Source of the DNA: Meloidogyne chitwoodi
Taxonomy: Eukaryota; Nematoda; Chromadorea; Rhabditida; Meloidogynidae
Length of the DNA stretch: 64,000 nucleotides
Reading direction: 5' to 3'
Assembly: GCA_015183035.1 (NCBI GenBank)
Contig: JACZZP010000019.1
Coordinates: 310,001 to 374,000 of the forward strand
Made by a program: the position numbers and the translations under genes. This document shows, piece by piece, positions 10,493-22,321 of this stretch (positions within the stretch are counted from its first letter, which is position 1; each line of letters starts with the position of its first letter). Below the pieces are notes generated by a model. The model had not been told where the DNA came from. It was given only the letters and a program-made list of their open reading frames with translations, and did no database searches.

Positions 10493-11280
10493 TAGGGTTT
10501 AACAAAACATCCAAATGCATGTTTTGAATGCGGATATGCCACGAAAAGAGAAGCTCAAAAATGGTGTTTTTACATTGTAGAGTTGTTTAGAACCCGGTTC
10601 TTAAAGCATATTTTTGCATATTTTGGCACTTTCGTGCATATTTGCATATCATGCATATTTGAGCAATTTTTGCATATTTTGGTCCATATTTTGGCAATTT
10701 TTTTCATATTTTTTAAAATTTTGGTGCAAAATTGGGTAAAATTCAAAATAATTTTTTGGCATTTCGTTAATTATTTATTATTTTACCTATTAATTTTTGT
10801 TTCTCATACTTTCTTGCTATATTTTCTCTATTCTCTTTTTCTCTAACCAGTTCTCTTCGTGTCCGAACATTCTTACATCCCGTGATAGAGAGGTTATAGC
10901 ATACAGAAGAAAAGTGTCTATATGCTAAGTGTCCAATCTGGTAAGCTAAGCAACGGTGGTAACAAGTTTGATTTTTTCGAGGAAAATGCTCTATTTTTTA
11001 TTTTTTTTAACTCAAAATTATTTATTTGGAAAAAAATGATTTCAACAGCATGAAACTTTAGAAAAATACTTAATATGCAATTGTGAAAGGCGAAATTAAA
11101 TTTTATGTTATTTTTTTTTGCAATAAATATTTATTTTTAAAGCACATTTTCGCTATTTTTGATGCATATTTAGTGTATATTTGAGCAATTTTTGCATCTT
11201 TCGGTGCATATTTTGGGCATTTTTTTTGCATATATATGCGAATATTTTGGGATTTTCCGTGCATATTTTGTTAAACCCTA
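10493..11280. mobile_element. non-autonomous hAT-like element, TAGGGTTTAACAAAA ends
   Basis: The 788-bp element has near-perfect TIRs TAGGGTTTAACAAAA and a perfect 8-bp TSD CTTATAAT (10485-10492 and 11281-11288). Many degenerate copies of GCATATTTTGG and GCATATTTGAGCAATTTT lie near both ends (10600-10700 and 11160-11270), resembling subterminal transposase-binding repeats. The hydrophobic open frame at 10583-10846 is made of these repeats and is not a gene. No transposase is encoded. Confidence 0.88.
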
Positions 11281-11450
11281 CTTATAATACTATCAACTAT
11301 TTTTTTTATTTCTCACTTTTTAATTGGAGTAGTAAGTAGCTCTCCTAACGGTTCTTTTTATTTGAAATATTAAGATCCTCTTATTTTAACTTTTGCATTG
11401 ATACATTCATCTAAACATTGCTTTTTTTAAAAAAAATCAATAAAGCTAAC

Positions 11451-11850
11451 CTTGAATAGTAATAAAACAATTTTTAACTTCAATCATATCATTTTTATTT
11501 AGTTTAGATAATTTCTCATCTAATTCTTTTCCAATGACCATTAAATAATTCTATTATTAAAATCATCACTAATAATTGTTCCAGCCATTTCTCCCATAGA
11601 TAAAAAAGAAGAAGCTAAAATGCACTTAAATGCTAAAATTTTTTTTAAAAATAATTAGCAAAAAAAAAAACAAACAATATTGTCCACATTTATCAATTTC
11701 CATGAAATTAGAAATTTTTACAATTGTAACTTCATTCGTTTTAATTATTGTAGAATTTGTGATGACAAATTCGTAATTCAATTTAGTTCCATAAATTTTC
11801 TTACCATTAATAGACTCATCAAATCTTTGAGTCTTTAATAAGTTAAACAT
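11451..11850 (-). pseudogene. possible OB-fold (RPA-like) protein fragment, frameshifted
   Basis: A minus-strand model starts at an ATG at 11850 (MFNLLKTQRFDESINGKKIY). It can be spliced at a GTTTGT donor after 11676 to an AG acceptor before 11632, then continues through GEMAGTIISDDFNNRII. A stop follows directly, but a neighbouring frame continues as VIGKELDEKLSKLNKNDMIE and then VKNCFITIQ to a GTTAGC donor at 11450. The join needs a 1- or 2-base shift at about 11541-11545. The pattern of a short beta-strand pair, then K-E-L-x-x-K-L-x-x-L-x-x-N-D-x-I-E-V-K-N, resembles the OB folds of replication protein A and related ssDNA-binding proteins. That similarity is from memory and weak. Codon use and spacing look like real coding DNA, so I call it a decayed gene or a misjudged intron. 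Confidence 0.35.
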
Positions 11851-11945
11851 GACAAACTAAAAGATAATTATTTATACTATAATTTATTTTTTTACACAAA
11901 CATTTCATTGAACAGACACTTTGTTAAATTCCTCATGTTTTGTAC

Positions 11946-12675
11946 TCGAATGATCTATAAAATTCAAAAATTCGTCGATTATTTTTTGAAAAAAAAATTT
12001 TTGAACATAGAAATTTTTTTGTGGGAAGGAATATTTTAAAGTTTTAAAAAAAAAAGTTGTATGATTATTTTTGGCAAAATTTGGTATAATTCTAAAGAGC
12101 ATTAAAAGCTGAATCGAATGATCTATAAAATTCAAAAATTCGTCGATTATTTTTTGAAAAAAAAATTTTTGAACATAGAAATTTTTTTGTGGGAAGGAAT
12201 ATTTTAAAGTTTTAAAAAAAAAAGTTGTATGATTATTTTTGGCAAAATTTGGTATAATTCTAAAGAGCATTAAAAGCTGAATCGAATGATCTATAAAATT
12301 CAAAAATTCGTCGATTATTTTTTGAAAAAAAAATTTTTGAACATAGAAATTTTTTTGTGGGAAGGAATATTTTAAAGTTTTAAAAAAAAAAGTTGTATGA
12401 TTATTTTGGCAAAATTTAGTATCATTCGAAAGAGTATTAAAAGCTGAATCGAATGATCTATAAAATTCAAAAATTCGTCGATTATTTTTTGAGAAAAAAA
12501 TTTTTGAAAATAGAAATTTTTTTGTGGGAAGGAATATTTTAAAGTTTTAAAAAAAAAAAGTTGTATGATTATTTTTGGCAAAATTTGGAAACATTCGAAA
12601 GAGCATTAAAAGCTGAATCGAATGATCTATAAAATTCAAAAATTCGTCGATTATTTTTTGAGAAAAAAATTTTTG
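11946..12675. repeat. 168-bp satellite, about 4.4 copies
   Basis: Unit starts, marked by TCGAATGATCTATAAAATTC, fall at 11946, 12114, 12282, 12449 and 12618, giving periods of 168, 168, 167 and 169 bp. Units 1-3 are nearly identical; units 4-5 differ slightly (for example AACATAG to AAAATAG). The minus-strand open frames at 11905-12303 and 12372-12581 come from this array, the longest because 168 is a multiple of three; they are not genes. The junction motif AGCTGAATCGAATG also occurs in the element at 51875-52519. Confidence 0.95.
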
Positions 12676-12679
12676 ATTA

Positions 12680-12897
12680 ATAAATTAATTATTAATAATT
12701 TTAATAGATTAATTTATTAATAATTTTAATAAATTAATTTATTAATAATTTTAATAAATTAATTTATTAATAATTTTAATAAATTAATTTATTAATAATT
12801 TTAATAAATTAATTTATTAATAATTTTAATAAATTAATTTATTAATAATTTTAATAAATTAATTTATTAATAATTTTAATAAATTAATTTAATAATT
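12680..12897. repeat. 25-bp A/T-only satellite, about 9 copies
   Basis: Pure A/T tandem repeat with unit near TTAATAATTTTAATAAATTA plus five bases. It directly abuts the 168-bp array. Confidence 0.9.
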
Positions 12898-13635
12898 TTC
12901 TAAGTAGTCAATAAATTGACTCACAACTGAATATATTATTTATATAATATCGTTAGATAATCTATTTTATTTTAAAATTTAATTTAATTTTTTTAAGTTA
13001 GAATTAAATAGTGAATTATTAATTTTGTAAAAAATTTAAAAATTTTATTTTTAATCTTAATTATTTTATAATTAATTAAGTGTGAATAAATATTCATTAT
13101 ACAGCACAATTGCATCAAAGCAAAATATTTTAAAAATTATTTAAAAATTTAATTTAATCATTTCTTCAAAAATGATATTAATTTAATATCCAAATTTATA
13201 ATTTTAATAATATTTAATATAAATAATTTAATTTTAAAATTATTAAATTTTATTTTTCTAAGTAAAATAAAAAATATGTCCTATTTACCAATTTTTGACG
13301 CAATAATGGGGAGATTCCATATAATTTTATTTTTTTATAAAATATTTAATATTTTAATAATAATTATTTAATTATAGATTTAGTAAAAGTATTTAACTAA
13401 TTTTTATTCATTAAATAAATTTTTATTTAAAATAAATTTGAAATAGTAACATAGAAGCAGTAGTACTAAGTTTGATAGTAGTTTTATATTTTTATATAAA
13501 ATTATTATTTTTATAATTAATAATTATATATATATTTATATTTATTTTTTAAATATGTAAGGCGTTTTTGTTACAAGTTTACATGCTACTAATTTTAATG
13601 TAATTACTTTTTTCTTTTTTTTTTTGTATTTTTAA

Positions 13636-13957
13636 TAAAATAAATAAAATTTAATTAATTAAATAAAATAAATTTAATTAATTAAATAAAATAAATTTAA
13701 TTAATTAAATAAAATAAATTTAATTAATTAAATAAAATAAATTTAATTATTAAATAAAAATAAATTTAATTAATTAAATAAAATAAATTTAATTAATTAA
13801 ATAAAATAAATTTAATTATTAAATAAAAATAAATTTAATTAATTAAATAAAATAAATTTAATTAATTAAATAAAATAAATTTAATTAATTAAATAAAAAT
13901 AAATTTAATTAATTAAATAAAAATAAATTTAATTAATTAAATAAAAATAAATATAAT
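13636..13957. repeat. 23-bp A/T-only tandem repeat, about 14 copies
   Basis: Unit AAATAAAATAAATTTAATTA plus ATT, with occasional 1-bp indels (AATTATTAAATAAAAATAAA variants). Confidence 0.9.
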
Positions 13958-15678
13958 TATTATTTTTTTATCAACAAATTTTACTAATGATAATTGATAT
14001 CACTCTTTAAAACAAGCCCTTTTTTATCAATTATAAACATTATTGAGGATAGCTCTTTCGATTCTTGCAACTCTGGCACGAAGCATGTGCAAGGCTTCGC
14101 CAAGTTCCTCAATTAATTCATAACACGCTTGCTCATGTTAGTACATAGATTTATTTTAATTTCTCAAATGGCTCAAGCTAAGTACTTCAAATATCCCGCC
14201 ATTAATCATAATTTAAAGGCATATTTTTACCTTTTAATTTGTTTTAATAGTCACACTATTAATTTAAAGCTTAATTTTAAATTATTATTTTTCAAATTAA
14301 TTAAATATTTAAATGTAATTTTTAAAAAATTACTGAAATAAAATTATAATTAATTAAATTTGTTCTTAATTATTTTATTTTTATAATTAAATAATTGGCC
14401 ATGACCAATAAAATGTAGTTAACTTTATATTTAATTCTTTTGAAGCATATCGGTCGTATTGATTAAGTAAAATTGATTTTTTTAATTTTATTAAGAAAAA
14501 ATAAAAAATTTTTTCTTAATAAAATAAAAAATTAAATAATTTAGAAAAATTAATTAATTAAATTGAAAGTATTAATTTATTATTTTTTATTTAGTCGCAA
14601 TTATGTGAGAATATGTTAGATATACCAATGAGAAATGCACATCCTTTCTGACACATCTCTTTATTAATTAATATTAATTTTTTTAATAATGTTTCCTAAT
14701 CCTTCTTTATAATAATTAGTTTTAACAGTTATATAAAAATTTATTTATTTATATTTTTTAAAAAAAAATGAATTTTTAAAAATTTTAAATTGCTTTTAAA
14801 AAATTAATTATATTATATGTATAATAGTAATACTAATATTGCTTTTATCAGAAATCATTTCGTTTGAAATTCACCGAATTATTTATTTTTAAATAAAATT
14901 AAAAGAATTTAATTTTTTAATATTTAATATTATTTAATTAATTTATTTTAGTTAATATTTTTAATTAATATATTTAATTAATTTTAGTAATAATTTTATT
15001 AAAATTTAAATATTTATAAATAAGCAATATTATTTAAAAATTTATTTAATTTAAATTTATTATTATTAATATGATTATGTGAGTCAATATATATGATGAT
15101 TTTTTCGGTGTCTTATATAAGGAAATTTTTATAAAAAAAATTATATATAATTAATTAATTTAATTTTAAAAAATAAATTTATTATTTTATAATTAATTAA
15201 AAGTATATATTTTTATGGGGAATTAATCGGCGCAAATAGTTGGAAGGCAATTTGCGCAAAAAATAAAAAAATTATTTAAAAAAGGAATGCGGAAAAATTA
15301 TATATATTATTTATTTAATATAAAAATTATTATTTATTATTTATTAAAAATTATTTTTTAATTTTTCGACATGATGTTTTAAAAATTTTTAAATTAAATA
15401 TTTATTTATTATTAATCAATTCTGTTTAAAATTTGGAAAAATGCTTATGAACGACAATTATTTATTTTAAAATAATTTTAAATTTTTTGTTTATTGTTGA
15501 TAAAGAAATATATTTAAACTTTGCTGAAAAGGATACTCCCATTTTCGTTATCTTTAAAATATTTATAATTTTTTATTCACTTATATGCTATAAGTGCATT
15601 AATAAAAAATAAATAAATATTTTTTATAAAATATTTTTTATTTTTGCGTAGAAAAAGGATTTAATTCTAGATATAATA
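13958..15678. other. A/T-rich stretch
   Basis: Apart from the possible exon at 14027-14137, no feature is recognised. GC-richer islands occur at about 14385-14460 and 14595-14660. Confidence 0.4.
14027..14137 (-). CDS. possible terminal exon, short helical tail
   Basis: The minus strand reads HEQACYELIEELGEALHMLR and then ARVARIERAILNNVYN before TGA at 14027-14029. The sequence has ordinary codon use and much higher G+C than its flanks, and encodes an amphipathic, heptad-like helix, as in the C-terminal coiled coil of some protein. A TAA lies just upstream at 14138-14140, so a splice acceptor would have to lie near 14132-14137 (CATGAG is poor). No upstream exon was found. It could also be a pseudogene fragment or chance. 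I do not recognise the protein. Confidence 0.3.
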   Translation of the reverse strand, partial: HEQACYELIEELGEALHMLRARVARIERAILNNVYN

Positions 15679-16358
15679 CAGGGTGCGGCAAATTGGGAAC
15701 GGGTTTTATTTTTTGAATAACTTTTTTTAAACTTAATGAAAATTGATAATTCTTATTTTATTCGATTCACAACCCCTTGAGAATTTTTTGATACCAAATT
15801 CAGCTTAAAAAACTTATTTCAAACAGTAGTGGGAAAAGATTAATTTGGAGCAGCCGCGGTAATCACCTAAATGAGCGTTTTTCAAAAATTTATAACTTTT
15901 TCCAAATTTGTCCAATTGAGCTAATTTTGATCTCATTCAACTCAGCTCGAAGAGCTCTTTCGAAAGAGCTATCATACTCATATTTGAATTTTTCACCTCA
16001 AAAAATTAGCTAATTCCTTTTTTTGGTTTTCGACTTTCTAAGACCTGTATCTCGGCTCGTAGGCATTCGTATGACTTCAAAAAAACATAATTTAACTCAT
16101 TTTGAAGAGCTCTTTTCAATGACGCATCATTTGACACGATTGAATCAAACAAATAAAAAATTCCCATACTTAAAGAGTACCAAATTTTTTTATAAAAATT
16201 TAAGTATAGATTTTTTCTAAAAAAGTTTATTAGCTGAATTTGGTATCAAAAAATTCTCAAGGGGTTGTGAATCGAATAAAAAAAGAATTATCGATTTTCG
16301 ATAAGTTTGAAAAAAGTTATTCAAAAAATAAAACCCGCTCCCAATTTGCCGCACCCTG
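15679..16358. mobile_element. mariner-like MITE with TA target duplication
   Basis: The 680-bp element has ends CAGGGTGCGGCAAATTGGGA and the inverted CAGGGTGCGGCAAATTGGGA-like partner at 16339-16358. TA dinucleotides lie directly outside both ends (15677-15678 and 16359-16360). The inverted arms are about 135 bp (15679-15815 and 16224-16358). CAGGGTG ends and TA duplication are typical of Tc1/mariner. The centre (15830-16220) has no transposase; open frames at 16023-16422 are chance frames in the arms and centre. A mariner transposase fragment lies at 2-283, but nothing links the two directly. Confidence 0.88.
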
Positions 16359-17743
16359 TAATTATTTTTTTTCTTCACTATTAAAGAAGTTAAATCCACG
16401 CCACTCTTTGATTAACTTTTAATTTATAGCTAATTATTATTTTTAAAAGTATGTCAGTATTTTGTTTTTGTTTAATTATAATTTAGTGTTATATTTAATT
16501 TTAATAAAGTTAAGTTAATAAATTAATTTAATCATTTTTCTCAACTAATTATTTTTATATAATTGATTAAGTTTTATAAGTATATATAATTTTTAATTTT
16601 TTTTAAATCGTTTCCATGGGCAAGTTATTTTAGTATACATAGTAACTGTTCATTACACGTTTGTTAAAATTTGAATATATTCCGAACAAATTAATGAACT
16701 TAGAAATGGATTAATAATAAAATAAAATAATTATAAATAAATTTAAAAAAAAATGTATAAAATTATTAATTAATTTTATAAATTTATTTTTTAATAATAT
16801 TGCTGAAATTAATTGAAAATAATTATTTTTTAATATTTATTAATTATTTTATTTTAATTAAATATGTATGAGAAAATTTTACTTTTATTATTATTTTAAT
16901 TAAAGAGTGTTTGTTGCATTTGCTAGTAGTTTACAGTTGTTACACTTATTATTTTAATTTTAAATATGATAAATGAATATTTATTTTAATTTAATTTATT
17001 TAAAAAAATAATATATTGAAATTAAATATTTTTAAATTATTTTTAATAAAAATTAAATATTTTATTTTTTAATTAATCTAAAAATAAATGCAATTTAAAT
17101 AGTTTAATAATTGATTTATTTTAATAAAAAATGATGTTCTACTTCGCAAATATTTTTTGTAAATTTTTTCCCTTTTTTTAATTTTAAAATAAAGCAAAAT
17201 AAAAATTAAATTAATTTTAATTTAAAAAATGTTTTAATTTTTTAATAAATATTTTATTTAATATTTTTTAACTTATTTAAAAATAGTATTCTCTTTTCAA
17301 AAATTTTATATTTTATTAAAGTATTTTTAAAAAATTTTTGTTTTCGAAAATTATTTTAAATAAACTAACTTAAAGCTGTTAATCGCAATGTCCGTTATAT
17401 CCGAACAAAATAAATTTTTTCTATAAATTTTAATTTTTTAAAATTAAATTATAAATTTGCTTAATAATAAATTTATTTAAAAAAATTATAAAAATTTAAT
17501 TTTTAAATATTAAATTTTAATTTTTATTAAATAAATGAGGATAAAAATTTATTCATGTTATTGACGATATTATCTAATATAAGCATTGCAATTATTTAAA
17601 ATAAAATATTTAATATTATATTTTTTATTTTTAATAATTTATTTAATTATAGAAAAGCTTAATTTAATTAATAAATTAAAATACTAATTTATTTAAATTT
17701 ATTAATTTAATTAAAATGAAGCGATTGTTAAGTTCTGCAGTTT
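16359..17743. other. A/T-rich stretch with no recognised feature
   Basis: Nothing beyond short A/T repeats and small islands (about 16605-16690 and 17380-17410) was seen. Confidence 0.4.
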
Positions 17744-18140
17744 TTAATAATTTATTTAATTTTAATAATTTATTTAATTTTAATAATTTATTTAATTTTA
17801 ATAATTTATTTAATTTTAATAATTTATTTAATTTTAATAATTTATTTAATTTTAATAATTTATTTAATTTTAATAATTTATTTAATTTTAATAATTTATT
17901 TAATTTTAATAATTTATTTAATTTTAATAATTTATTTAATTTTAATAATTTATTTAATTTTAATAATTTATTTAATTTTAATAATTTATTTAATTTTAAT
18001 AATTTATTTAATTTTAATAATTTATTTAATTTTAATAATTTATTTAATTTTAATAATTTATTTAATTTTAATAATTTATTTAATTTTAATAATTTATTTA
18101 ATTTTAATAATTTATTTAATTTTAATAATTTATTTAATTA
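17744..18140. repeat. 18-bp A/T-only tandem repeat, about 22 copies, uninterrupted
   Basis: TTTAATAATTTATTTAAT is repeated with essentially no variation. Because 18 is a multiple of three and this frame has no stop, it makes an open frame of 141 codons (17716-18141, hexapeptide FNNLFN repeated). The homogeneity implies recent expansion or strong homogenisation. I treat the frame as a by-product. Confidence 0.95.
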
Positions 18141-18895
18141 ATTAAATTATTACATTTTGAGCGATAAAACACTTCATATTTTAATTTTAAGTTAAAAAAA
18201 TTTTTTTTTAAGAATTTTATTTTTTAAATTTATTTTTTAATTATTTTAATTTAATATTTTTAAACTTAAATTTATTACCTAATATAAAATTATTTTTAAT
18301 TTATGTCTTTAAGTTTCGCGTCTTTACTATCCATTATTCTATAGGCTTTTGTTATTGAAGGATTTATTTTCAAATTTAAAAAAATAAATAATTTAAAATT
18401 ATTTTTAATAAATTAAGCTATATCCTCATAAAATTAAAATTTTTATTTTATTTAATAAATTAAAAAAAATATATTGGATTATCATACGAGCTCCTTTGCT
18501 CTAACGCAAATAATTCATTTTTATCATGTTTTATTTTTTTTTTTAATTTTATTTTGAAAAAATAAAATTTTTAATTAATAAATTCGATTATAACCCCTGT
18601 ACATTTCTAGTTATGTTATAATCGGATTTTTTATTTTTGATCCTTTTTGTCTTTAAATATTTAATTTTAATTAATTTAATTGACACAATAATATTAAAAA
18701 TAATTAATTTAATAATAATTAAATTTAAAATTATCTAAAAAATATTATTTATTTTAAAAAAGATAAAAAGAAGATAAAAAAAGAGCAATCACATTATTTA
18801 AATTTAGAGAATTTTTTTTATTTTATAAAAAATTCAAAAATGATTAAAAATTATTTTAAATTATATTTATTTTTAAAATTATAATATTTTTGTTG
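18141..18895. other. A/T-rich stretch containing a strong hairpin
   Basis: No gene was found. A perfect 10-bp stem, CGATTATAAC (18585-18594) with GTTATAATCG (18615-18624), encloses a 20-nt loop and is followed by a T run. Confidence 0.45.
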
Positions 18896-19168
18896 TCAAA
18901 TTAGATTTTTTATCTCTGTTGACTGTTCATTTATCGATTCACATTCTTTTTCAATTCTAGCGCAAATTTTTTTAAGATTTATTTTTTTGTTATTTGTATG
19001 AGCTTTTTTTATGGGCCAAAACATTTTTTGACAAAATGTTGTGTTATGTCCAGCTTTTTTACAAATGAAGCATGTGACTTTTGATTTATAATTTTTCGAA
19101 AAATGACCTGAATTTAAACATTTAAAACAAATATCTAAATCATGACATTTGTCGAGTTTTACAAATAT
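18896..19168 (-). pseudogene. retrotransposon gag zinc-knuckle remnant (BEL/Pao-like)
   Basis: A 90-codon minus-strand frame contains two tandem CCHC-type knuckles. The first, CFKCLNSGHFSKNY, has the spacing C-x2-C-x4-H-x4 but Tyr in place of the last Cys. The second, CFICKKAGHNTTFC, is a perfect C-x2-C-x4-H-x4-C. The spacing and the L-N/S-x-G-H-x-S-x-N/x-C style are those of BEL/Pao gag proteins, which bind retroelement RNA. There is a stop just upstream (19169-19171), no start codon near the front, no protease or reverse transcriptase nearby, and one knuckle residue is lost, so this is an isolated dead fragment. A solo LTR at 56580-56785 could belong to a related family, but nothing here proves it. 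Confidence 0.65.
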
Positions 19169-22100
19169 TTATTGACCACCAAATCAAATAATCTTTTGAG
19201 AATACGTAGAATTTAAGAATAATTTTTTTTTTTTTTTAATATTTATTTTTATTTTAATTTTTATTAAGCTGATAGTTACTGTAAATTGAGTGATTTAATT
19301 TAATGTATAGTAAAATTTTATTTAATTTAAAAAAATTATTAATTTATTTTTAAATAAATTTAAATATTTAATTTATTAAAAATTAAAATAAATTTTTAAA
19401 ATTTATTTTTTCATAATTTTATTTTTTTTAATTATTTTTAGTGTTTAATCTATTCAAATAAATAATATTTATTAAATTTTTTTTATATAATTTTTAAAAA
19501 AATTAAAAAAAAAAAGTTCAACTTTAGTAAATGATACTTAACCAAATAAGGCAAATTGCTTACGTTTTATTTTTTTAAATAAATTTTAAAATTATTATAT
19601 AAAATTATTTTTAGATTAAAAAAAATATTTTTTCAAAATATTTTTTTTAAATATTTAAAATAATTTTTTTTTAATTATTTTATTTTTATAAATTGTCTTA
19701 TCCGTATTTCGTCGTTGCGTTTAATTTGTTTTTCTGTTAAATTTAATTTTATTTTTTTAAATTAAATTATAAAATTACTAAATTATAAATTTATCAAAAA
19801 AATTAAATTAATTTTATTTTTTTAATTTTAATCTATTTTTATAAAAAGTGATACTAGAATATATTCATTGTAATGCAGAATAAATCGAATGAAAAATTCA
19901 AGAATTATTAAAAAAATTTATTTTTTCAAAAATAATATTAAATTATTATATTTAAATAATAATTTAATTAAATAATTTTAATTTTAAAATTATTTAATTA
20001 ATCTTATTTTTTAATAGGTTTAAAATTCAAAGCAATTGCTGTTTATTTTGGATCAATTTTTTTAATTTTTAATATTATTTTAAAAAATTTTTAAAAATTT
20101 TTTATAATATTAAAAAGATTTTTAAATATTTTTAAATTGATATAAAAATAAATTTTTATAAATATTTATTTTAAAAATAAATATTAAATTGTTCGGTACA
20201 TCGAGAATATTTTAATAAATTGAAGAAATAATTAATTTATTATTAAATTATTATTTTACCTTCAATATTAATTATTTATTTTATAAATTTATTAAAGTGT
20301 ATAAATTGTTAATTTTGTCGCAAAATGACAAAAATAATTTTATACCTTTTTTCCTTTCAACAAACAAATATAACTAAACACTTTTTAACAATTTATCTTT
20401 TCTTTAAAAAAATACAAATTAAATGACAGAGAAGCTTCTTTTTTGGGTTGAAATAGCTTATCTTAAATATAGCAAAAAAAGGCGTGAAATTTAGAAAAGT
20501 ACATAAAAAAGAGGCGTGAAAGTTATTTTTATATAAAAAAACAAATTTTTGATGAATAATAAAAACATTTAAATTCACACAAAAATTAAAAAAAGGTGAA
20601 AAAATAAATCATCTTTTCATGAAAAGATGACAAAAAATAGTGTCGCGAGATATTCAGCGACAAATTTTTGAGATTTTTTTAATTATTTGAATAATAATTT
20701 TCGGTTTGTTTTTAAAAGTGATTAAATAATTTAACTATATTTTTAATTATTTTAATGTCTAATTAGTAGTTTAAAAATATTTAAAAATTTTTTTAAATTT
20801 ATTTAATTAATTTAAATATTTTAAAAAGATGATAAACTGAAGTTCTGAAAGATAAATAATTTTAAATTGGTAAAAAAAATAATTTTTATTTTTAAAATAT
20901 AAAGCTTGCATTTTGTAGAAATGTTGTATTTCTCATTTTGATGGCTTTTTTTATAAGATAATTAATTAATTTTTTTAATATTAAATTAATAAATAAAATT
21001 ATACTTAAAATAATTTAATTTAAATATTTAAATTATTTTATAAATTAAATTATATAAAATTTAATAAATTGACAATGAAATCGGACTTATCCCACATCTC
21101 TTTCCATCTATATATTTATTTTTATTTAATTATAAAAATATTTAAATTATCTTTTTTTTTTATCTAAATGTAATTGAAGATTATTGATGTCATCATTGCA
21201 TTTAATAATTTTTAATTATATCAAGCAAAAATAAAAATTTAATTTGATTGATAATAATTAATAAATTTAAAATAAAAAATTATTATTTAATTAATTAAAA
21301 TTTAATTTGACAATTTTTAGTAAAATAATAAAAATATATTAAAATATATAAATTAATTAAAAATTTATTTTCTAATTTTTTATTGATAAAATAATTTATT
21401 ATTTATCATAAATTTGCTAATTATTTTTAAAATAATGTATATAGAAATTAAAAAATTTTTTGAATTTCATTAAAATTAATTTTAATTTTAATTGTTTTCA
21501 GAAATAATTCTTTAAAAATTAAAAATTTTAATAATTATTATTTAATTAATTATAAATTTAGTAAAATGATTTTAATTTTTTTTAATAAAATATAAAAAAG
21601 CTCTGTTACAAGCCATACTTTATTTCAACTTTTTTCATTTTTCATTTATATATAATAATTAATAATTAATTAATACAAAAGAATAATTAAAATAAAATAA
21701 AATTTTATTATTTTAATAAAATTAATTTAATATTATCTGTATTATTTGGGCTTTATATTTGTTATAAATTGTAATAAATAAATAGAGCATTTTGATTAAA
21801 TATTCTTAAATTATTTTTTATTAAATTAGGCATACTTTTTTATTTTTTATAATATTTATTTATCGTTAAATAATTAATTATTTTTATTAAATTAAAAAAT
21901 GTTTGCAATGAGAAGATTTTAATCATATGTAGTTGATTTGGACATTTATAATTAAATAATTTTATTTAAAATAATTAAATAATTTTAAAATACTTTTATT
22001 AAAATAATTAAATAATTTTATTTAAAGTAATTAAATAATTTTGTTTAAATAATTAAATAATTTTAGTTAAAATAAAAATATATTAATAATATATTTTATA

Positions 22101-22321
22101 ATTTATTTGGAATATAAATTAATTATTTTTAATTAATTATTTTTAATTATTATAATTTAGTTATATTTTTTTATTTAATTTAAAAAATATATTTATTTGT
22201 TATTATTTAAATTGAATTGAAATATAATTTTTTTAAGTTGTATAATTTTTATTAAAAGTAAGTTTATTATATGTATTTATTTAATAATTTATTAAATTAA
22301 ATATTTTGTTAATTAAATAGT
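19169..22321. other. A/T desert with no recognised gene
   Basis: Mostly A/T with small islands. Notable items are a perfect 22-bp palindrome at 20609-20630 (TCATCTTTTCA and its complement) and a TGTCGC/GCGACA hairpin at about 20641-20663. Confidence 0.45.

Noticed and set aside
10583..10846. 87-residue hydrophobic membrane protein
   Set aside because: Phe/Ile/Leu-rich frame created by GCATATTTT repeats inside a hAT element.
11905..12303. 132-residue minus-strand protein
   Set aside because: It lies wholly in the 168-bp satellite and repeats with it.
16217..16422. Overlapping frames near the mariner MITE as transposase pieces
   Set aside because: They lie in the inverted arms and have no DDE-transposase motifs.
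17716..18141. 141-codon protein of FNNLFN repeats as a real gene
   Set aside because: It is the direct translation of an A/T-only 18-bp satellite whose length is a multiple of three; there is no sequence outside the array except a 10-codon leader.
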